A stretch of DNA of 64,000 bases from Pelecanus crispus (lineage: Eukaryota; Chordata; Aves; Pelecaniformes; Pelecanidae), in NCBI RefSeq assembly GCF_030463565.1, contig NC_134655.1, positions 5,034,372 to 5,098,371 on the forward strand. Direction: 5' to 3'. Position 1 is the stretch's first letter. The number at the start of each line of letters is the position of its first letter. The notes under the pieces are model-generated. The model was not told the DNA's origin and made no database searches. It saw nothing but the letters and a program-made list of their open reading frames with translations. This document shows positions 56,701 to 64,000 of the stretch, one piece after another. A program made the translations under genes and the position numbers.

Positions 56701-59107
56701 ATAAATAACGCAAGAGTAAGAGACAAACAAATCCAGATAGAAGGTACTTTTAAAAGTTTCTCTGTCACTGTTCCACACAGATCTCCTATGATTGCGATTT
56801 CTTTACTTTCTTGCTGCTTTGTATGTGTTTTAGACCGTAAAAGAGGATTATGATCACTACGGCTTAAGTGACTTGTTACATCTTTGATCTGAATCCCTCT
56901 GCTGCCACAGCACGCAAGGCCTGTTCATTCACCCTTCACGGTGGAAATCCACCTGCCTGCCAGGTTTGGGCTATCGGGCTCTGCAAAACTAGGATTTTTC
57001 CAGTCAGGCTCAGTATAGCACCTGCTCTTTGGGAACTGTAACGAGGGCTTAGCACAGCAACAAGAAAATTCTCCTCAGAAGTACTACTTAAACCAAAAGC
57101 AGTACTTTCACCTTCCAAGAGGCCCAAATGATTCCCCAACTTTTCACATACCACCTCATCGGTAACTCCGTATGTGTTCTCAGCCTATAGCTACAGAGTT
57201 CACACAAGTCTACAACACGCAGCTTGCCTACCAACACTTCTGGCACTGTTTTAACTTCTTATTCTGTTTTCCAGTCGGTTTATCTGGTCTTTGTACATCT
57301 TAGTACTGCATTCAAAGAGATACAGAAGAGGAAAAACAGTTGGAACATAATCAGGAACAGAACAGTGATATTCAAAAGGTATCTATACACATTTCAAAAC
57401 TAGCTACTGTTCTGAATCTCATTTTAAAAGGGCCAAGGCTAACTCTCACTCTCCAGATGTCAGGGGTCTCGTGCTGCACAATGCACAGTTGAGAGTTTTA
57501 ACCTGTTTCACCCAAAACTTCATCACAAGAAATAGGTAGTCACATTTAACAAGAAACTGCAAGACAGTGATTGCTCAAACAACCTTTTGACCTTCTGCTA
57601 TATTTACCTGTACTTAAAATAGAAGTCCAACACCTGATAATTTTTACCTGTTTAAGAAAAAGGCCTCTTTTAATCTATTAGAGGAGTGAGGAGTACACTC
57701 ATGTTCCACCTGAAATTACAGAACTAGTGTTCCAGCCACTTTATCCCAGCTGGTGTAAAGGAACACTTTTTCAAGTTTCAAATGTACCCATTCAAAGCTG
57801 GTGAGCAGGTTTGGTATAGACATAAAAATTCAACTCTTCTGCCACTACAAAACACTGTATGGGCAAACAGATACTGACTGGTAGCCCAGAACTCTAACTT
57901 TCCATTTCCTATTCTACAATTCAGTGTTTGCTTTTTCCTTCTCCCCTTTCAAGTTTCAGTGTGTAGATACGAACTGTACTGAAAGAAGAGAGCATAAAAT
58001 ATACAATGTGATTTACAGCATTCAATTTAGCTTTATACTTGGAACAAATAGTGAATTCCAAGCAGTGAATTTTACTTTGTATTATCCTCTAATTCCAGCC
58101 TATTGTCTGCTGAAACTACAATTTAAGCACATAAACAACGTAGCGAAGTGTGAAGAGCACACTATGTTATACAGGTCATTTCAATTAAGTTCACAGAGCC
58201 TTGGAGAGAGGAGGCAACACTAAGTTTTCAGAGCAGTTTAATGGCTGGAAGCAATACCTTTAAGACTCATCATTTCAGTATTACCACTAGTCAACAGTCA
58301 TTTATTAGGTGAATGACTACACACAAGTTCAGGACTAAACTGTCACCTGACCACGACAAAGTTTAGTTTTTAACGGAAGGACTGTGTAAGAGAGGCTACC
58401 TTTCTAATGCCATGTTATTGTCTGGGAAACTTTTAATAAATAGTGATGAAACAATTTAAGTGAAATAAATGCAATAGAAACCTGTTTCGGAGGAATGTTA
58501 ATGACAACAACATATGAAGATTTAGCCCATTAGACGATGATTTGCAAGATCAAATATTCTAGTCACCATATTCCTCCCCCCTTTAGTAAGTATTCTTATC
58601 TGTTAATAGGTTGGCTGCACATTTATGGAGTGCTAACAAGACTCTTTTGCTGTGCTCTTACTGATAAGCACTCGCCTAATGAAGTAAAGCTCATCAGAAG
58701 TTTTTCAAGTCTTTATTCTAGAAAGGTCACTAATTATTCCCTCACAGCCCAACCCAGATACCTGCAGGTAAATTGCAAACACTGCTATATTTTGGTATTA
58801 AAATAATGAAGGAGTACTGTCATCTTTGGAGAAGTACTGCACAGCCATCAGCAGAGGAAACAAAGACCTTTGAAAAATTGAAGTACATATCTAGTGCTTC
58901 ATAGATTGAGGCAATTTTTTAAAACACTGTCAAGGAGGCTTTAACAGCACTAATCATGTCTTACCTCGTTTCCATACATCATGAGGTGGTGTGTTGTAAT
59001 TAGAGCTTTGAACACTACAACCCAGCTACTGTTTGCAGTTCTCTCAAAGAGTGTGTCTGCCAACTGCGGAATATTCACATTCATTTCATTTGTGCACTGT
59101 ATTAGAT
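38637..59107 (-). CDS. PICALM-like clathrin assembly protein (AP180/CALM family), 5' exon outside window
   Basis: Twenty-one consecutive exons join in frame to 660 residues, beginning at the equivalent of Tyr44 of CALM. The family binds PIP2 through an N-terminal ANTH domain and recruits clathrin, AP-2 and SNAREs through an unstructured tail at the plasma membrane. The ANTH part (exons at 59107-52826) is very close to [92 protein letters not shown]. The tail keeps the family order: [51 protein letters not shown]. It is otherwise much diverged, so this is a paralogue, neither PICALM itself nor SNAP91. Every exon has canonical splice sites and matching phases, so it is not a pseudogene. The PIP2-binding residues in exon 1 are beyond 64000. 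Introns longer than 300 bp not listed separately (38745-39075, 41384-41883, 42166-42769, 43301-43764, 43912-44795, 44900-45224, 47339-48429, 52868-53469, 53577-54648, 55253-56062) show no other feature except repeat copy B in the first. Confidence 0.93.
38922..38960. repeat. 39-bp dispersed repeat, copy B
   Basis: The intronic partner of 37502-37540, with four mismatches in 39 and the same orientation, about 1.4 kb away between exons 21 and 22. Confidence 0.85.
39076..39132 (-). CDS. CALM-like exon 21
   Basis: Nineteen codons, phase 0-0: [19 protein letters not shown]. It aligns with the APPVMAYPATTP segment of PICALM. The donor is ATG|GTAAGA. Confidence 0.9.
39261..39284 (-). CDS. CALM-like exon 20, 24-nt microexon
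   Basis: Eight codons, NGVHYPGY, between TTGCTGTGCCAG and GTAAGTC. It is symmetric (phase 0-0) and so can be skipped without frame change. From memory, PICALM has a similar alternatively used NG-starting eight-residue segment at this position. UGC motifs just upstream of the acceptor resemble those of SRRM4-dependent neural microexons. Confidence 0.85.
39285..41262 (-). other. CALM-like intron 19
   Basis: A 2.0-kb AT-rich intron in which I see no exon, repeat family or RNA gene. Confidence 0.85.
41263..41383 (-). CDS. CALM-like exon 19
   Basis: It encodes [20 protein letters not shown] and a Thr/Ser/Pro-rich end. It corresponds to the family block WSQPGEKKLTGGSNW. The acceptor TTTAG|ATCAG restores the frame from exon 18; a closer AG would not. 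Confidence 0.93.
41884..41914 (-). CDS. CALM-like exon 18, 31 nt
   Basis: A small exon encoding (N)LGFGGTPSK(K), matching the NLGIGNGTTKND block of PICALM. It takes one base from exon 17 and hands two bases to exon 19. The acceptor is CCCCTCCAG and the donor AA|GTAAGTGC. Confidence 0.92.
42034..42165 (-). CDS. CALM-like exon 17, with tandem 3' splice site
   Basis: It encodes [16 protein letters not shown] through [12 protein letters not shown]. Two acceptors lie 15 nt apart in frame: TTGTTTAG (exon from 42165) and TAACTTTCTAG (exon from 42150). The longer form keeps a 12-residue match to the FDELGGLLKPTV segment of PICALM and is preferred. The short form would remove five residues. Confidence 0.92.
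42770..42829 (-). CDS. CALM-like exon 16, paralogue-specific
   Basis: Sixty nucleotides, phase 1-1, encoding (V)[19 protein letters not shown]. The donor ACGG|GTAAGC is strong and the acceptor AATGACAG has a weak pyrimidine tract. I know no counterpart in the main PICALM isoform. Frame and phase fit exactly on both sides. Confidence 0.65.
43036..43146 (-). CDS. CALM-like exon 15
   Basis: Phase 1-1, with the family block [13 protein letters not shown] (compare NVDFESVFGNKS in PICALM) after a Ser/Thr/Pro-rich lead. A clean T-rich acceptor precedes it. Confidence 0.92.
43241..43300 (-). CDS. CALM-like exon 14, paralogue-specific
   Basis: Sixty nucleotides, phase 1-1, encoding (D)[19 protein letters not shown]. 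The acceptor (CTTCTCTCTTACTACGAAG) and donor (G|GTAATTTG) are acceptable. The main PICALM isoform has no obvious equivalent, so it may be alternatively used. Confidence 0.7.
43765..43911 (-). CDS. CALM-like exon 13
   Basis: Phase 1-1, 147 nt, starting (G)[20 protein letters not shown]. It aligns with the PICALM exon that begins DPFSATVDAV. The AP-2-binding DPF is changed to GPF here, while DIFD remains a possible clathrin- or adaptor-binding motif. Confidence 0.88.
44796..44899 (-). CDS. CALM-like exon 12
   Basis: It encodes [20 protein letters not shown] and a Ser/Ala-rich end closing with AWG. It matches the NDLLDLQQPTF to STWG segment of PICALM. DLFDL is a candidate clathrin-box motif. 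Confidence 0.92.
45225..45361 (-). CDS. CALM-like exon 11
   Basis: It starts EQRLREI, matching EQRLKEL of PICALM, and then becomes a Ser/Thr-rich linker with VDLFAVPAP. The Lys-rich KKP of PICALM is replaced by FVVP. Confidence 0.92.
45362..47214 (-). other. CALM-like intron 10
   Basis: A 1.85-kb AT-rich intron; no further exon, RNA gene or repeat family seen. Confidence 0.85.
47215..47338 (-). CDS. CALM-like exon 10
   Basis: It encodes [20 protein letters not shown] and then the charged helix [20 protein letters not shown], equal to the [20 protein letters not shown] helix of PICALM. Confidence 0.95.
48430..48515 (-). CDS. CALM-like exon 9
   Basis: It encodes [20 protein letters not shown] and TKEVSAASR, the end of the ANTH-proximal region, nearly identical to PICALM. 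Confidence 0.95.
48516..52825 (-). other. CALM-like intron 8, largest within the window
   Basis: A 4.3-kb intron. It contains an uninterrupted C18 run (+ strand) at 49143-49160 and a T-rich run at about 50449-50464. No exon, RNA gene or TE family is recognised. Confidence 0.85.
49143..49160. repeat. Homopolymer C18/G18 tract
   Basis: Eighteen consecutive C on the + strand, preceded by CCCCTG. Such long C tracts are rare in vertebrate introns and are common places for length polymorphism and sequencing error. Confidence 0.9.
52826..52867 (-). CDS. CALM-like exon 8, 42 nt
   Basis: Fourteen codons, phase 0-0, [14 protein letters not shown], a hallmark of the ANTH C-terminal region in this family. 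Confidence 0.95.
53470..53576 (-). CDS. CALM-like exon 7
   Basis: It encodes (E)[19 protein letters not shown] and [16 protein letters not shown], an ANTH helix nearly the same as in PICALM. Confidence 0.96.
54649..54760 (-). CDS. CALM-like exon 6
   Basis: It encodes [20 protein letters not shown] and [17 protein letters not shown], a conserved ANTH-domain segment. Confidence 0.96.
54864..54957 (-). CDS. CALM-like exon 5
   Basis: It encodes [20 protein letters not shown] and [11 protein letters not shown]. The MN-EKLLKT wording follows PICALM rather than SNAP91 (MAPEKLLKS), supporting closer kinship to PICALM. Confidence 0.96.
55150..55252 (-). CDS. CALM-like exon 4
   Basis: It encodes [20 protein letters not shown] and [14 protein letters not shown], part of the ANTH helical stack. 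Confidence 0.96.
56063..56138 (-). CDS. CALM-like exon 3
   Basis: It encodes [20 protein letters not shown] and KSAMQ. It differs from PICALM mainly in [10 protein letters not shown] versus SNFLDKSGLQ. Confidence 0.96.
56139..58964 (-). other. CALM-like intron 2
   Basis: A 2.8-kb intron. A T/A-rich run with short TA repeats lies at about 56620-56650. No further exon or TE family is recognised. Confidence 0.85.
58965..59107 (-). CDS. CALM-like exon 2 (first coding exon inside the window)
   Basis: It encodes (Y)[19 protein letters not shown] through [20 protein letters not shown] and HLMMYGNE, only a few residues different from PICALM. It starts with two bases of a codon split with exon 1, exactly as in PICALM. 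The preceding exon with the initiator and the PIP2-binding lysines is not in the window. Confidence 0.96.
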
Positions 59108-62100
59108 CTAAATTAAAGGAAAAAAAAAATCAAAGCATTACAATGAGTTATATGCTCAAAGAGGATCATCATGTTATTTTGTGTTTTTACATTGAGAATT
59201 CATACTGGAAGCATTCACTTCAGTTCTTTGTCTAAGAAATAATTGAGCTATTTCACATTCCTTGCTCAAATTCACTGCATTTTACCAAAATATTCCAAGT
59301 ATGAACTTCAAAGCCATTTCAATAATTTTATGGAGTCCCAATATCCCATCAATACATAACATGCTCCAGTAGAAACTCTATGCCTGGCCCAAGTTATTGT
59401 CCAAATTATTGTGCAAAACTTCTGGATGCTCAATGCCTGAAGCCATTCAATCTAACAAAAAAAAAATTAGAATCAGAGAAGCAAGGAAAAGCTGAGACAT
59501 CTATACCTCATGAGATCAACAGGCCAGCAAGTACCCTGCAACTCTGACATAAGCCTGAGTACTGACACACGACAGCAAATGAGATGCTACAAACCTGTAA
59601 TAGGTCTCTTTTCTCTAAGAATTAAGAGCAAGAATTTGCATCTACACACTTTTCCACTTAGCTAAAATAACCTAATCACCAACCTACTGAGTATTTTGTG
59701 GTAGATGATGGCAGGTCTCAGGCTTTTGTATAAAAAAAAGCTCTCTGTGTCCAAGACACAGTTCAATAGTAGAACATTAACTTGAGAGGTCAGAGACAGA
59801 GAGCTTCAAGCCTCTGCCCGAGTACTAGTACAAAACCAGAACAGGCTCCAGCAAACACATGGGAAAAAAGCCTGCCTGAGAATGCTAGTGAAGGCACTTG
59901 CTGAGAAGAGAGCAAAGAACTGAATCCAGGACTATTCTAAACCCCTCAAGACATGCACATTAGACATTTATTCTCTCTCTGAGCTAAATTTGGCTCAGGT
60001 GCGATCAAAGTACACCTTAAGGACTGGGCAAGGCCAGTAAAACAAACATCTAGTTTGAAAAGCTTCCTTTGTGGCCTCTTATTTAAGCCAAGTCTGTGAG
60101 CAGCCTGTTGGTTGCAGAGCAGCATTGCTGTTTGTGTGGTTTGTGCGAGTCCTTGGAGAAGGGTAGGTGCTTGGGAAGTTGGGCAACAACCGAATACCGA
60201 AGTGTCAGCACCACCGAAATGGCCAACTTATTTGTCTTATTAGCAGTATGTAGAGGAGAGACTACATTATCATAAGCAATTTAAACATAAACTTAGAGAT
60301 TACACATTGATAGTTTAGGACAAAATACTTCACAGAAATGCTGCACTTAATTTATATCTGTTCTAGTGCACAGAATATATTACAGATGTGCCTTTAATTA
60401 AAGATCTGTTTATTAAGAACATGAAGTCCTTTAATTAAGGATAACCGTTTAGAATAATTTAATAACCAGAGTAATTTTAAGAGAGTAGAGTTTTAGATAG
60501 TATCTTGTTGAGGTAGAAAGCTATAAAATGCAAATTCTAGTAAGATACTAATTTCATTCTAACAGCAAAGGTTTCCAAATATGTAGAAAACATGCAAGCG
60601 GAGATGAAAACTTTCATCCTTATTAGTAAAACATGAAAGTGCTGAACTAACTGCACAAAGAGAGCCCTGAAAAGAAGTTTTAACCAAGCTATACATCAAA
60701 ACCTTATTGTTGAATAGTATTAAAATATTTCAATATTTACAAATGTGAAGATTCTCAAAACACAAGTAATTCAATAGATGCTGCTCACCACTCATGGCTG
60801 TATCATCACCAGATGCTGTGTCAAATTAATGAGTACTTCAAAATTTCTAGAAGCCCAAACAGTCTATAGACAATTGTTGCCCCATATAATGAAGCAGGTC
60901 CCAATTTTAGAATTTATACATAGAGAAAACTTGAATTTTAATTCAACAGCCTCAACTACTGAATCAGAACTTTGTTAGGACATTTCTAAGTAGTTCTCTC
61001 AAAACACATTAAGGCAAGTAAGTCTTCCTAAATCCAATCAGTTTATAAGCAAGCATTATGAAGATGTTAGGTCTTGCTCAGTATTTCTCATGTAACTGAA
61101 GCATCTGTAACCAGCACAGGAATGTTACAGAACTGTTACAAGTCATAATTCCTATTCTCAGTTTATAAAAACCAACCAAACAAAAAAGCAACCAATAAAA
61201 ACCCCACAAACTCTATACAGAGCAATACCTATAACATTACTGCTAGGTAACAGTTAAGGAAATTCCATTGATCTGCTGAGGTCAAAGACCACACAGATAA
61301 GCCTATCGAAAAATATATTCCTGCACAAAGCCCTTCTCCTTCACATGACCACTAAAGCAAGTCACATTTTTTACTGAAGAATTTCAATATTAAGAGTGCT
61401 TATTAAATAATAGATGAAACCGGGAGGGAAGATCCAGGTTAAAAACAAATAACTTTCTGCTCTCAAGTCAAACTAGCCAAGCTAGTATCATTCATATTTT
61501 GCTAGCACTCTCCACAGAGATTTCAATCTTGTCACCCTCCTGCAAGCTAAGGTGTACCAGCAGATATTCCAATAGACCCTAAGATGGTGCTGAACACCTG
61601 GGAGATCCCTTGCATAAACTTATGTCTAAGACTGATATCAAATGTGTTCTTATAGTGCTGCTCAGGCACAGTGTGACAGAAATCCTATTGTTAGCAACTA
61701 TATCAAATGATATCAACTATATCAAACTGATCACCTCTCCTTAAGCCACACAGCTTTGGCTTATCATGCCATCATAAAGGTTTATTACCACAAAGAGCCA
61801 TCCAGATGTCTACCTTCAGAAGGGAACAACTGCCTTGTGCTTTGGTACACAAGACTAAAAGAAGTCTTCTGTCAAGTGACAGTGACAGAGTGGAAGTTCA
61901 TAGACCCCTGGTGCATTTGAGAAGCTCATTATGTTATCGTTTTATTCCACAAGCATTGTTCCATGTGATTGAAAAAGTGCAGTTCCAGTAATTCTGTAAA
62001 AGTGCTAGTAAGGTTTTCCAGCATGCGCTACTTGCTTCTGCAAGATGTGAGCCTGACTATTTTAAAAGGCAACCAAAAGGAAATATTTCACATACGTAGG

Positions 62101-64000
62101 GCTACTCAGAGTCTAACTCAAGCTGTGCTTGAGGTTAGAGGACCTGAATGAGCTGCAAGTCCCATGCCCTTTAGACATGTGCTGAAGACACATACTGGCT
62201 CCCCCAAAGACAATTTTTATGGAAGGCACTTAGTACAATTGTGGTCTTTGGTTTCAAAATCTCCTTGAGTGCACAAACACAGAAGCCACGGTTGCCAACA
62301 CCAAAGAACACATGCTTAGGCAAACCAAACGTCTCTAAAATACTAAACTAAGAATCAACAGTGGAAAAAAATCTCAGTGCATTTTATAGGCCAAAACTGG
62401 ACTATCCTAAGAATGTATTGCAAAATATCCAAGTTTAAAAAGACTCTTTAATAAGGCTACTCAAGGCAATTTTAAAAATTATTATTTTTCAACTAGTAAT
62501 AACAAAGCTAGCATCACATTTGAATTCCAGCAATTGAGATATCTAACAAAAAAGGCAAGTGTCATTTCTCTAATATGCTTCTTTTAAGCCTGCAACAGGA
62601 ATATCTACATAGAAACAACTGTATGGATCCGTTGGCAGCAAAGGAGGAAAAGGCTATTAACACCATACATCTGGAAGTATAAAGGAACACATGTACCTGA
62701 GAGGCTGACAGCTGGGCAACTATGATATGGATGTTGGCAGCAAAAACTGGAATGAAATGTGTAGGGCAAGTGATGCTCATTTTCTTATCGCACTACTTAT
62801 ACAAACACTTTACAACTCAAAGCATTTTGCCAATTACCCAGAGGAATCATTCTGACTGCAAGTGAAACTGTGGTGCTATTTCTAGAATGGAATTTAGAAA
62901 CATGTTATCATCACACCGGAAAAAAAGAAGAAAAAAATCAAACAGCTTTAAACCAGAAGAGTACCATAGGTGTTTTCATGCAGCCTTGGAAGAGCTGTGG
63001 AAATCATACTGCCTAGAAGAGTACTGAGGATTTCTCTTCCACAGCTCATCTGAAATACTGGCACATCATCCCTATGAAACCATACAGCTCTTTGGAGAAC
63101 AGCATGCATATATTCAGATACTAAAAAGACATATGTATCAGGTTTTTAGAAAATTCTCAGCCAGGCACCACCAAAAAATGACATACTTTTCAACTTCCAA
63201 GTAACAAGAAAGTAACAATTTTCTTGATTCAGGAGTATCTCTTAAGAGAACTCTGAATACGTAAGTTGAAGACAACCATAACGGTTTAATATTCCCGTAT
63301 TTCTTCCACTTTGTCACAGGGCTCAAACTGCTTTAAGAATTAAGACCACCTTCCTTAACCCCAGCAGTCTTGAACAAAAACTTACCTTTTCTTTTTGGAA
63401 GTTGCACCATAAACTACAGATTACAAAACCATAAAACAGAAGAGCCACTTCAGCAAACTTTCTCAATATAGCCTAAGGAATGCAACAATTCTTGCTGGAA
63501 GACTTAATTAAAAGCTAGCACCTGACTGATACAAACATTTTTATGCCCATGTGCTCTTACAGTGCAGATTTGATAGCAATCTTTAAGTTTCATTACTATA
63601 ATAGCTAAATCTGAACTTAGAGTTACTTTATCAGAAGCAAAGCAATTCACCTATTCAGTCCCACTCCCCCCTAAACAAGGATACATGATGGCCCACAAAG
63701 TTTTTTAAAAAGCCTTAAGCGATTTCTAAATAAAAGCCACATTATAGATTACAAAAACATTAACTTATTTTTGTTCAAGTCAAATTTCATCAATTACCAT
63801 ACTGAAAAGCTTCACAGATGACTAAAGACCTTCATATTAAAGACAGCCACCTGTGGAAGAGTTCAGGAGTATTTCTTCATACTCTGCCACCACTTACATA
63901 CAACTTGCATATCTCTGCAAGAACCACACTGCATCAGCATTCACCCAACAGTCATGAGCTCTAGCTGCCAAAACTAAGAACAGGCAGATACAAAACCAGC
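59108..64000 (-). other. CALM-like intron 1 (partial)
   Basis: At least 4.9 kb of intron running off the right edge. I searched for the conserved exon-1 block ending GPKKKHLD and did not find it. A 28-nt segment at 63386-63413 has good splice borders but no family support. Confidence 0.8.

Noticed and set aside
38637-59107. SNAP91 or authentic PICALM as the identity of the large gene
   Set aside because: The ANTH wording follows PICALM rather than SNAP91, and the long Ala/Pro-rich AP180 tail is missing. The tail is far too different for PICALM, which is very conserved among amniotes, and the locus is wrong for either.
1-64000. CRISPR arrays, operons, ribosome binding sites, tRNA or rRNA genes
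   Set aside because: None was seen. The sequence is animal nuclear DNA with spliced genes, so prokaryotic features are not expected.

Overview
The window is nuclear DNA from a vertebrate, almost certainly a bird. The evidence is CR1 LINE 3' ends that finish in the avian (ATTCTATG)n tail, GC-rich CpG-island promoters on AT-rich chromosomal DNA, and a gene block that corresponds to human Xq28, which lies on chromosome 4 in chicken. All protein-coding genes are interrupted by introns, so most long open frames in the window are not genes.

Layout: 1-11.4 kb is mainly intergenic. It holds one unassigned candidate terminal exon (362-509) and three CR1 3' fragments. 11.4-12.1 kb is a C-rich minisatellite leading into a CpG island. 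RAB39B follows on the + strand (two coding exons, 12708-12922 and 17084-17510, 213 aa) with a long 3' UTR. VBP1 (prefoldin subunit 3) lies on the - strand in six exons from 32024 down to 22700 (197 aa) and converges on RAB39B. Its CpG-island promoter is at about 31.5-32.4 kb. From about 33.6 kb to beyond the right edge the - strand carries a large AP180/CALM-family gene. Twenty-one consecutive exons (59107 down to 38637) give 660 in-frame residues. They start at the ANTH-domain residue equivalent to Tyr44 of CALM and run to the NPF-containing C-terminal region. The first coding exon lies beyond 64000.

The most interesting feature is this third gene. It resembles PICALM closely in the ANTH domain but differs strongly in the tail, and it sits beside RAB39B-VBP1. 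In human, PICALM lies near RAB39A on 11q, while RAB39B-VBP1 on Xq28 has, as far as I recall, no CALM neighbour. The simplest reading is a third AP180/CALM ohnolog kept in birds and lost in placental mammals. It has paralogue-specific exons, a 24-nt microexon, a tandem 3' splice site and a possible unfamiliar C-terminal extension (38516-37495).

The three genes do not form one pathway. RAB39B is a membrane-trafficking GTPase, VBP1 is part of the prefoldin chaperone for actin and tubulin, and the CALM-like protein should act in clathrin-mediated endocytosis. Exon limits were derived by eye from splice consensus and reading-frame continuity, so short exons and untranslated ends are the least certain parts.
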